Positions 17,183 to 24,640 of a stretch of 64,000 nt of DNA are shown in pieces; within the stretch, counting starts at the first letter, position 1, and each line of letters begins with the position of its first letter. Source of the stretch: Nocardioides sp. REDSEA-S33_B3 (GTDB lineage: Bacteria > Actinomycetota > Actinomycetes > Propionibacteriales > Nocardioidaceae). The notes beneath the pieces are model-generated. The model was not told the DNA's origin. It ran no database searches and worked only from the letters and a program-made list of their open reading frames with translations. Where the stretch lies: positions 1-64,000 of the forward strand of contig LUPK01000048.1 in assembly GCA_001627335.1 (NCBI GenBank). Reading direction: 5' to 3'. The position numbers were made by a program, and so were the translations under genes.

Positions 17183-18526
17183 GTGAGCCAGCACGACCCG
17201 GACCACCCGGAGCACCAGGACGCCCCCGCCGCCGACGCGGACGGGCACCCGGACGCCGCCACCCGCGAGCAGGCGTCGGTGTCGCAGCAGCCCGTGGACG
17301 ACTGGACCCAGGTCACCCGGCCGCAGCCGGTCGTGCCGCCGCAGGCCCCCGGTCCGTGGGGCTACCCCGCTCCGGGCCAGCCGCCGGCCGCACCCCGCCA
17401 CGCCGCTCCCTCGGCCCGCGTGGCCGGGTGGGTGTGGCCGGTCGTCGCGATGCTCGCGCTGGTCGTGGGCGTCGTCGGCGGGGTCGTCGGCGCCGCCGGG
17501 TTCCGGCTGGTCGACGAGGCGGGCGGGGAGCGCCAGGGGATCGTCCGCGACGGTCTCTTCGGCGTCGACACCGCGACCGAGGCCCCGTTGGCCCCCGAGG
17601 ACGGCACCATCGCCAACGTCGCGGCCGAGCTGCTGCCCAGCACCGTCCAGATCATCGCGGCGTACGGCGGTGACGACCGTGGCGCCACGGGGTCGGGATT
17701 CGTCCTCGACCGCCAGGGTCACGTCGTCACCAACAACCACGTGGTGGCCGAGGCCGCCCAGGACGACGGCCGCATCCAGGTCGTCGACCAGGAGGGCAAC
17801 CGCTACGACGCCAGCGTGGTCGGTCGCTCCGCGGTCTACGACCTGGCGGTGCTGGTCGCCGAGGAGATGGCCGGCGAGTTCGAGCCGACCGCCCTGGGCG
17901 CGTCGAGCCGGCTGCGCGTCGGCGAGACCGTGGTCGCGATCGGCTCGCCGCTGGGGCTGTCCTCCACCGTGACCGCGGGCATCGTCTCGGCGCTGCAGCG
18001 TCCGGTCACGACCGGCGACCCGGACTCCGACACCTCCTACATCAACGCCGTCCAGACCGATGCCGCGATCAACCCCGGCAACTCCGGCGGCCCGCTGGTC
18101 AACCTGCTCGGCGAGGTGGTCGGGGTGAACTCGGCGATCGCCACGACGGGCGGCGGGTTCGGTGCCGAGGCGGGCAACATCGGCGTGGGCTTCGCGATCC
18201 CGGTGGAGCAGGTGCGCATCACCGCCGACCAGATCCTGCGCACCGGCGAGGCGCAGTACCCGATCATCGGGGCCGAGGTCCGCACCGGCAACGCCCAGGG
18301 GGACGGCGCGGAGATCCAGAAGGTCAACCCGGGCAGCGCCGCCGAGGAGGGCGGCCTGGAGGAGGGCGACGTGATCACCGCCGTGGACGGCGAGCGCGTC
18401 ACCGACGGCATCGCGCTGATCGTCTCCATCCGCACCCACCAGCCGGGGGAGACCGTCGAGTTCACGGTCCGCCGCGGCGGCGAGGAGCGGCAGGTCTCCG
18501 TGGAGCTGCGCGGGCAGGTCGGCTGA
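17183..18526 (+). CDS. htrA: HtrA-like membrane serine protease with PDZ domain
   Basis: This 447-residue protein has a Pro-rich cytoplasmic N-terminus, one TM segment (about 81-109), a trypsin-like domain with the triad H186 (T-N-N-H-V-V), D220 (V-Y-D-L-A-V) and S301 (G-N-S-G-G-P), and a C-terminal PDZ domain from about 355. The protease domain lies outside the membrane and should degrade or refold damaged envelope proteins. It follows the anti-sigma gene by 55 bases. Confidence 0.95.
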   Translation: MSQHDPDHPEHQDAPAADADGHPDAATREQASVSQQPVDDWTQVTRPQPVVPPQAPGPWGYPAPGQPPAAPRHAAPSARVAGWVWPVVAMLALVVGVVGGVVGAAGFRLVDEAGGERQGIVRDGLFGVDTATEAPLAPEDGTIANVAAELLPSTVQIIAAYGGDDRGATGSGFVLDRQGHVVTNNHVVAEAAQDDGRIQVVDQEGNRYDASVVGRSAVYDLAVLVAEEMAGEFEPTALGASSRLRVGETVVAIGSPLGLSSTVTAGIVSALQRPVTTGDPDSDTSYINAVQTDAAINPGNSGGPLVNLLGEVVGVNSAIATTGGGFGAEAGNIGVGFAIPVEQVRITADQILRTGEAQYPIIGAEVRTGNAQGDGAEIQKVNPGSAAEEGGLEEGDVITAVDGERVTDGIALIVSIRTHQPGETVEFTVRRGGEERQVSVELRGQVG

Positions 18527-18568
18527 CCGGCCTCCCCGCCGTGGCGGGCCGCACGGGGCCGCGGAGCG

Positions 18569-18802
18569 CTAGTCGCGCTCGGCCTCCTCGTAGGGGTGCT
18601 CGTCGACGAAGGTCTTGGTCTGGGCGTACATCTGCTCGATGAACTCCTCGAGCCGGGCCGCCTCCACCCGCCACTGACCGCGCCCGCCGATCTTGATCGC
18701 CGGCAGCTCCCCGCGTCGCACCAGCGCGTAGACCTGCGCGCTCGAGGTGTTGAGCACCTCCGCCACGTCGGCGAGCGTGAGGAAGCGGGGAGTGGCGGAC
18801 AT
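18569..18802 (-). CDS. BldC-like MerR-type helix-turn-helix protein
   Basis: The 77 residues read M-S-A-T-P-R-F-L-T-L-A-D-V-A-E-V-L-N-T-S and then Y-A-L-V-R-R-G-E-L-P-A-I-K-I-G-G-R-G-Q-W-R-V, a winged helix-turn-helix of the BldC/excisionase group, followed by an acidic tail. It is a probable DNA-binding regulator. The next genes, divergently transcribed, are Tad pilus genes that it might control. Start context is odd: a strong GGAGGTGA (18815-18822) is nearest to an out-of-frame ATG at 18810, 8 bases before the true start. Confidence 0.85.
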   Translation of the reverse strand: MSATPRFLTLADVAEVLNTSSAQVYALVRRGELPAIKIGGRGQWRVEAARLEEFIEQMYAQTKTFVDEHPYEEAERD

Positions 18803-18893
18803 GGGCCCATGGTGTCACCTCCGGTCCGGCCCGCGGGCGGGACCCGGGCGGGCTGTGGATGAGCAGGTGAGGAGTCGGCGACGGCGGGGAAGG

Positions 18894-19580
18894 ATGCCGC
18901 CCGTGGCCATCGATCTCGGGACCCCACCAGCCGCCCCTCCCACCTCCGCACCCACCGCGACGCGCACCCGCACGCCCGGGTGGCGCGACCCGCGCCTGTG
19001 GGTGGGGGTGGTCGTCGTCGCCGGCTCGGTGCTGCTCGGCGCCCGGGTGGTCGGGGCCGCCGACGACACCGTCACGGTCTGGGCGGCGGCCGCGGAGCTG
19101 CCGGCCGGCGCGCCCCTGCGACCCGACGACCTGGTCGCGGCGCGGGTCCGCTTCGCCGACGAGGCCGACCTGGCGGCGTACCTCCAGACCTCGCAGGAGC
19201 TGCCGGCCGATGCCGTCCTGGAGCGCTCGGTCGGCGCCGGTGAGCTCGTGCCGGGCGCGGCCCTGGGGGCCGGGGGCGACAGCGACCTGCTGCAGCTGGC
19301 CGTGGCCGTCGAGCCCGAGCAGCTGGCCGGGGCCGTGGCCGCCGGCAGCCGGGTCAACGTCTACCTCGTCGCCCGCGGCGGCGGGGACCGCGGCCACGAC
19401 TCCGGCGAGCCGGTCCTCGAGGACGTGGTCGTCCTCGATGCCGCGGCAGCCGACGACGGGTACGCCGCCAGCGGGCTGCGCCGGCTGGTCCTGGCCGTGC
19501 CCGAAGACGACGCGGGGCGCTACTACGGGCTGCTCGGCAGCCTGACCGACCCGCTGGTCTCCGTGGCGGTGCGCGGATGA
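18894..19580 (+). CDS. SAF-domain Flp pilus assembly protein, CpaB/RcpC-like
   Basis: The 228 residues include one TM segment (about 36-56) and then an SAF-like region, V-W-A-A-A-A-E-L-P-A-G-A-P-L-R-P-D-D-L-V-A (about 62-82), which resembles antifreeze/flagellar FlgA-type SAF domains. Such proteins help the Flp pilus cross the envelope. Its stop overlaps the TadZ-like gene. Alternative start: GTG 18903. Confidence 0.75.
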   Translation: MPPVAIDLGTPPAAPPTSAPTATRTRTPGWRDPRLWVGVVVVAGSVLLGARVVGAADDTVTVWAAAAELPAGAPLRPDDLVAARVRFADEADLAAYLQTSQELPADAVLERSVGAGELVPGAALGAGGDSDLLQLAVAVEPEQLAGAVAAGSRVNVYLVARGGGDRGHDSGEPVLEDVVVLDAAAADDGYAASGLRRLVLAVPEDDAGRYYGLLGSLTDPLVSVAVRG

Positions 19581-20926
19581 GCTCGACCGTCGTCCTCGTC
19601 GCCGGCGGAGGAGCCGGCTGGGAGGCCCGCGCGATGGACGCGCTCGGGGCCCGCGCCGGGGTGGTGGTCCTCAAGAGGTGCGTCGACGTCGACGACCTGC
19701 TCGCCGCCGCCTCCTCCGGCCAGGCGGAGGCCGCCCTCGTCGACCTCGCGGCCCACGGCCTCGACGCCACCGCGGTCGACCTGCTGCGCCGCCACGGCGT
19801 GCGGCCGATCGGCGTGGTCGCGGCCGGCACGAGGGGGGAGCAGGCGCACGCCCGCGCGTCCCGGGTGGGCATCCGCACGCTGGTCGCCGAGGCCGACATC
19901 GCCGAGGTGGCCGAGGTGGTCCTGGCCCCCGAGCGGCCCGCGGTCGGCGGCACCGTCGCCCGCGACGACCTTCCGCAGGACCCTGCCGCGGCGCAGGCCC
20001 CGGCCGCCGGAGCCCCTCGCGAGCCGGGGAGCGTGCTGGCGGTCTGGGGACCGGCCGGTGCCCCGGGCCGCACGACCGTCGCCACCGCCCTCGCAGCGAC
20101 GTCGGCGGCGAGGTCCCGGGAGACGCTGCTCGTCGACGTCGACCCCTGGGGCGGCGCGGTCGCCCAGCAGCTCGGGGTGCTCGACGAGGTCTCGGGTCTG
20201 CTGGCCGCGGCCCGCCTCGCGACCAGCGGGGTGCTCGAGGAGCGCTTCGCGACGGTGCTGCGCTCGCTCGGCGGCCGGCTCGAGGTCCTCACCGGCCTGC
20301 CGCGCGCAGACCGCTGGCCCGAGCTGCGCGACGGGGTGGTGGAGGAGGTCCTCGACCTCGCCCGCCAGCGCGGACGGGTCGTCGTCGACACGGGCGCCCC
20401 CCTCGAGCGGGACCCCACGACGGACCTGTCCGGACGACCTGGGCGCAACGCCGCGACGCTCGCCGCGCTCGCCGAGGCCGACGACCTGCTGGTGGTCGGC
20501 ACCGCCGACCCGGTGGGGCTGGCCCGCCTGGCCCGCGGCCTGGTCGAGTTGGGGGAGGAGACGGGCGGTCGGCCGGTGCACGTCGCGGTCAACCGGATGC
20601 GCCCGAGCCTGGGGTGGTCCAGCGGCGAGGTCGAGCAGATGGTGCGCGGCTTCGGCGACGTGGCCTCGGTGACGTTCCTCCCCGAGGACCAGGCCGCCAC
20701 CGACCGGGCCCTGGTGGCCGGACGGTCGGTGGTCGAGCTGGGCGACGGACCGCTGGCCGGGGCGGTGGCCGGTCTCGCCGACACCCTGTGGGGCCCGGTG
20801 CCCGGCAGCGGGCGCCCGGCGCGTCAGTCCCGCCAGCCCCGCCGGCCGGGCCCGGCGGGCGGCCGGACCCGGGTGGGGACGCCCGCCCTCAGGCGGCGAA
20901 CAGCAGGTACAACCCGCCGGCGGTGA
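19577..20926 (+). CDS. TadZ/CpaE-like P-loop ATPase of the Tad pilus
   Basis: This 449-residue protein has a receiver-like N-terminal domain (about 1-125) and a MinD/ParA-type domain. The deviant Walker A is degraded to W-G-P-A-G-A-P-G-R-T-T (about 157-167), with Arg where the conserved Lys usually stands; L-L-V-D-V-D-P-W-G-G-A-V follows. TadZ proteins localise the pilus machine to the pole. The last 38 bases overlap the convergent membrane-protein gene. Confidence 0.78.
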   Translation: MSSTVVLVAGGGAGWEARAMDALGARAGVVVLKRCVDVDDLLAAASSGQAEAALVDLAAHGLDATAVDLLRRHGVRPIGVVAAGTRGEQAHARASRVGIRTLVAEADIAEVAEVVLAPERPAVGGTVARDDLPQDPAAAQAPAAGAPREPGSVLAVWGPAGAPGRTTVATALAATSAARSRETLLVDVDPWGGAVAQQLGVLDEVSGLLAAARLATSGVLEERFATVLRSLGGRLEVLTGLPRADRWPELRDGVVEEVLDLARQRGRVVVDTGAPLERDPTTDLSGRPGRNAATLAALAEADDLLVVGTADPVGLARLARGLVELGEETGGRPVHVAVNRMRPSLGWSSGEVEQMVRGFGDVASVTFLPEDQAATDRALVAGRSVVELGDGPLAGAVAGLADTLWGPVPGSGRPARQSRQPRRPGPAGGRTRVGTPALRRRTAGTTRRR

Positions 20927-22250
20927 AGAACACCATCGCGACCAGCATGCCGAGCTGACCGGTGAGGTGGTGGCGCGGCGGCAGCAGCCGGACCGCCCGG
21001 TCGTGGGCGGCGATGACGCCGACCACGTGACCGAGGACGACCGCGATCACCTTGATGTTGGCCAGCAGCGTCGGGTGGTAGGAGAGCCAGTAGTTGACGC
21101 TCCAGTCGCCGGTGCCGAGGTAGTCGGCGCCGGTCGTCAGCGGGTCGCTGGCCTTGATCAGGGTGTCCTGCCCGACCTCGAACCAGTAGGACAGGTAGTG
21201 GGCCACGATGTAGCCCAGGATGATCGGCACCACCGAGTGCGCGAGCTGGCGCGGCATCTCCAGGCGCGACTGGCCCGGGTGCACCCCGGTGAGCATCGAG
21301 CCCACCGACAGCACCACCGCGACGCCGACGCAGAAGGTCAGCAGCGCGAGGTTGTCGGCGACCAGGCCGAGGTCGTTCTCACCGATGAAGGAGTTCGTCT
21401 GGACGAACCGCACCCAGGGGGCCGACTCCTTGAAGGAGTCGAACGCCGTGGAGCCGAACAGCACCGCGACCACCCCGACCAGGCCGGCACGCGGCACCAC
21501 GGTGTTGAGGTTGGCCAGCGGGGAGATGACGTGCAGCCGACCCTCACGCACGATCCAGGGCGACAGCTTGCCGATGAGCGTGGAGTAGACCTCGAACGGG
21601 TCGGCGTTCTCGTAGAAGTCGTTGCCGAACAGCGCCCCGCCGAGCAGCATGACCGCGACGTACGCCGCGCACCACAGGCGCACGGGACCCAGCTCGGTGG
21701 AGTAGGGGTAGACCAGCTCCAGCCACACGAAGGCGTAGAGCCCGAGGGCGGCCGGCCAGTGACCCAGCCAGGCGGGGTAGCGGAACAGGCCCTCGTCGGG
21801 GTCGGACCCGGAGATCCGGGCGAACAGCAGGTTGATGGTCCGCGCGGGGCTGATGGCCTTCCAGACCGGACCGAGCACGGCGGAGAAGAAGACCAGCCCG
21901 ACCCAGAGCCAGACGTAGAACATCCCGAAGAACGGGTTGGTCAGCAGGTCCTCACCGAGCACGGCCGCGAACGCGGCGTACCCGAAGACCACCAGGCCCA
22001 GCACCCGCATCGCGACCGACCAGCCGGTCGAGGTGACCAGCGTGCTGAGCGCGGCGGGCGCGGGGCGGCCGTCGGTGGCGGCGTCGTAGCGGGGGGTGCG
22101 CCAGGCCAGTGCCAGGACGATGAAGGAGATCGTCAGCGCCGCCACGGCGCCGGAGATCGCCAGCTCCGGGGAGATCGGCAGGTCCTTGGCGCCACCGATG
22201 CCGTGCATCGGCAGCGGGCCGGGGACGAGGCCCGGCAGGATCGCCCCCAC
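20889..22250 (-). CDS. Multipass membrane protein of unknown function
   Basis: This 453-residue protein has about ten to twelve hydrophobic segments and many aromatic residues, including W-L-W-V-G-L-V-F-F and H-Y-L-S-Y-W-F. Homologues in actinobacteria are sometimes labelled fenitrothion hydrolase, a name with no support from this sequence. It starts at GTG 22250, two bases after a cupredoxin-like lipoprotein gene. The pairing suggests a metal- or redox-related envelope function (inference). Confidence 0.7.
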   Translation of the reverse strand: MGAILPGLVPGPLPMHGIGGAKDLPISPELAISGAVAALTISFIVLALAWRTPRYDAATDGRPAPAALSTLVTSTGWSVAMRVLGLVVFGYAAFAAVLGEDLLTNPFFGMFYVWLWVGLVFFSAVLGPVWKAISPARTINLLFARISGSDPDEGLFRYPAWLGHWPAALGLYAFVWLELVYPYSTELGPVRLWCAAYVAVMLLGGALFGNDFYENADPFEVYSTLIGKLSPWIVREGRLHVISPLANLNTVVPRAGLVGVVAVLFGSTAFDSFKESAPWVRFVQTNSFIGENDLGLVADNLALLTFCVGVAVVLSVGSMLTGVHPGQSRLEMPRQLAHSVVPIILGYIVAHYLSYWFEVGQDTLIKASDPLTTGADYLGTGDWSVNYWLSYHPTLLANIKVIAVVLGHVVGVIAAHDRAVRLLPPRHHLTGQLGMLVAMVFFTAGGLYLLFAA

Positions 22251-22252
22251 GC

Positions 22253-22630
22253 TCAGGAGACCTGCAGCTGCACGATGATCTGGTCGATGTCGTGCGACTC
22301 GACCTCGACGACACCGGGCTGGTCGACGACCATCGTCTGCTCGGACTCACCCGCGGGGTAGTCCAGCGTCAGCTCCTCGGTCGTGTGCGCGTGCAGCTCC
22401 CCGGCCTCGTCGGCGGTGATGTCGAAGACGATCTCCTGCCCGACGCCCACCTGGATGCGGTCGCCCTTCGGGTCGATGGAGCCGTCGGCGACCGTGACCT
22501 CGATGACCAGCGGCTCGGTGGTGCCGTCGGTGCCTGCGTCGGGCTCGTCGTCGCTCCCGCAGGAGGCGAGGGCCAGGGGCAGGAGCAGGGCGGCGCCCAG
22601 GGAGAGGACGCGGGTGGGGATGCGCGACAT
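22253..22630 (-). CDS. Lipoprotein with cupredoxin-like domain
   Basis: The 125 residues have a signal peptide ending in the lipobox L-A-S-C (Cys about 24), a D/E-rich linker, then a small beta-sandwich pattern: G-V-G-Q-E-I-V-F-D-I-T-A-D-E-A-G-E-L-H-A-H. The two His in H-A-H could be metal ligands, but the canonical Cys/Met cupredoxin ligands are not obvious. It is probably cotranscribed with the downstream membrane protein. Confidence 0.75.
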   Translation of the reverse strand: MSRIPTRVLSLGAALLLPLALASCGSDDEPDAGTDGTTEPLVIEVTVADGSIDPKGDRIQVGVGQEIVFDITADEAGELHAHTTEELTLDYPAGESEQTMVVDQPGVVEVESHDIDQIIVQLQVS

Positions 22631-22701
22631 GTCTGACAGAATCGCACGAGCAGCAAGGGGTCCGGCGATGGGGAGCCGGGTCCGATGACGAAAGGGACCC
22701 G

Positions 22702-24249
22702 ATGAGCGAGCGGCTCCGGCCCAGGGACCTCGCCTTCCTGGCCGAGGAGACGCCGTCGACGCCCATGCACAACGCCACGGTCGAGATCTTCGACCCGGGC
22801 GACTCGGGCTTCGACTACGAGAAGCTGGTCGAGCTCATCGGTGACCGGATCTCGTTCGTGCCGCGCTACCGACAGAAGATCCAGCAGGTCCCCGGCCGGC
22901 TGGCCAACCCGGTCTGGATCGACGACCCGCACTTCGACCTCGGCTACCACGTACGCCGCTCCGCACTGCCGCGCCCCGGCAGCCTCGAGCAGCTGCGCGA
23001 GCTGGTCGCCCGCATCGTCTCCCGCCCGCTGGACCGCTCCAAGCCGCTGTGGGAGGTCTACTTCGTCGAGGGTCTCGCCGACGGCCGCGTCGCGATGCTG
23101 TCGAAGTCCCACCAGGCGCTCGTGGACGGCGTGACCACCGTCGACCTGGGGCAGGTGCTGCTCGACAAGAGCCCCGAGGTCAAGAGCCTGGGCGGCGACC
23201 AGTGGGCCCCGCGCCGGGCTCCGTCGCCCGGCGGCCTCGCCGTCGGTGCGCTGCGCGACACCCTGCGCTCACGCCAGGTCGCCTCCGACTCCGTCCGCAC
23301 CCGCGCCGCGACGCTGCTGCGCGCCGCCGACGCCGCCGCCGAGACCGCCGGTCGCGTCGTCGGGGGAGTGACCGGTCGCCGGTCCTCCCACGAGGGTCCG
23401 CTCGTCGGCACCCACGGCCAGCAGCGCCGGGTCGTGTCGGTCCACACCGAGCTGGCCGACCACCGCGCCATCCGCGACCTGCACGGCGGCACCGTCAACG
23501 ACGTCATCCTGGCCACCGTCGCCGGCGGACTGCGCGGCTGGCTGATGACCCGGCACGAGTCGCTCGGCGGCCTGCGGCGGGTCCGCGCCGTCGTGCCGGT
23601 CTCGGTCATCGACTCCGAGCTCGAGGCCACCTCGCTGGGCAGCCAGATCGCGCCGCACTTCGTGGACCTGCCCATCGGCGAGCCGAGCCCGGTCGTGCGG
23701 CTCCACCAGGTCTCCTACTCCTTCAAGGTGCACAAGGAGACCGGTCGCGGCGTCGCGGCCAACCGGCTCGCCGGCATCGCCGGGTTCGCCCCCGCGACCT
23801 TCCACGCCATCGGCTCCCGGGTCGCCGCGGCCGAGGTGGGCCGGGGGATGCAGCTCAGCGTCACCAACGTGCCGGGGCCCCAGTCACCGCTCTACGCCGC
23901 GGGCGCACGGATGGAGGCGACCTTCCCGGTCCCCCCGCTGCCGCCCCACCACCTGCTGGCGATCGGCGTGACGTCGTACGACGGTGGGGTGGCGTACGCC
24001 GTCACCGCCGACCGTGACGCCGTGCCGGACGTCGACGTCCTGGGCCAGTGCATCACCGAGGCGCTGGCCGAGCTGCTCGACACCGTCTCCGGCTCGCGTC
24101 CCCGGGTGCCGCGCGGGCGCAAGGGTGGCTCGTCGCGGACCAAGCCCCGGGCGGCGAAGAAGTCCACCGCCTCGAGGACGGGCGCGAGGAGCGGCCAGAA
24201 GGCAACCCCGAAGTCCGGCAGGACGACCGGCGGGAGGACCACCACATGA
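22702..24249 (+). CDS. WS/DGAT-family O-acyltransferase with variant active site and basic tail
   Basis: This 515-residue protein has the WS/DGAT N-terminus (L-R-P-R-D-L-A-F-L-A-E-E-T-P-S-T-P-M-H) and the C-terminal N-V-P-G-P-x-x-P-L-Y-x-A-G motif. The family HHxxxDG reads H-Q-A-L-V-D-G (H137, Q138, D142), so the His preceding xxxD, taken as the catalytic base, is Gln. The last 45 residues are rich in Lys, Arg, Ser and Thr, like a histone H1 tail. Canonical members make wax esters or triacylglycerol from acyl-CoA; activity here is uncertain. Confidence 0.88.
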   Translation: MSERLRPRDLAFLAEETPSTPMHNATVEIFDPGDSGFDYEKLVELIGDRISFVPRYRQKIQQVPGRLANPVWIDDPHFDLGYHVRRSALPRPGSLEQLRELVARIVSRPLDRSKPLWEVYFVEGLADGRVAMLSKSHQALVDGVTTVDLGQVLLDKSPEVKSLGGDQWAPRRAPSPGGLAVGALRDTLRSRQVASDSVRTRAATLLRAADAAAETAGRVVGGVTGRRSSHEGPLVGTHGQQRRVVSVHTELADHRAIRDLHGGTVNDVILATVAGGLRGWLMTRHESLGGLRRVRAVVPVSVIDSELEATSLGSQIAPHFVDLPIGEPSPVVRLHQVSYSFKVHKETGRGVAANRLAGIAGFAPATFHAIGSRVAAAEVGRGMQLSVTNVPGPQSPLYAAGARMEATFPVPPLPPHHLLAIGVTSYDGGVAYAVTADRDAVPDVDVLGQCITEALAELLDTVSGSRPRVPRGRKGGSSRTKPRAAKKSTASRTGARSGQKATPKSGRTTGGRTTT

Positions 24250-24572
24250 CCGTGCGCGCCTACGTGCCCGCCACCTTCGACCTGCTCGCACGCTTCCACG
24301 CCGAGGGCGAGGTGCCCACCGCCGGTGCGGTGGTGGCCGTCGACGAGTCCGAGGACGCCGAGTACGCCGCCCTCGTCGAGGCCGCCGAGGTCTCCGCCGA
24401 GATGAGCGGCGGGGGACGCCGCGTGGTCGTCGTCGCGGAGGTGCCCCACGAGGGCGCCGTCGCCCCGATGCGCGACGTCGCCTCGGTGCACGTCGACACC
24501 GAGGACGGCGCCGACCCCGACGACGAGCTGGCGTGGTTCGCCACCCAGGAGATCCCGCACCTGCTCGAGTGA
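24246..24572 (+). CDS. Small acidic protein, DUF6912-like
   Basis: The 108 residues begin M-T-V-R-A-Y-V-P-A-T and contain alternating strands (R-R-V-V-V-V-A-E-V-P) and many Asp/Glu residues. The family recurs downstream of WS/DGAT-like or other housekeeping genes in actinobacteria, without known function. It overlaps the acyltransferase stop by four bases, so it is cotranscribed. Confidence 0.7.
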   Translation: MTVRAYVPATFDLLARFHAEGEVPTAGAVVAVDESEDAEYAALVEAAEVSAEMSGGGRRVVVVAEVPHEGAVAPMRDVASVHVDTEDGADPDDELAWFATQEIPHLLE

Positions 24573-24640
24573 GGTCCTGGGGCGTGAGATGAGTACTCGT
24601 GCTCTACCCGGCCCGGCGGCGGTCGCGCCACGATGCTGTC

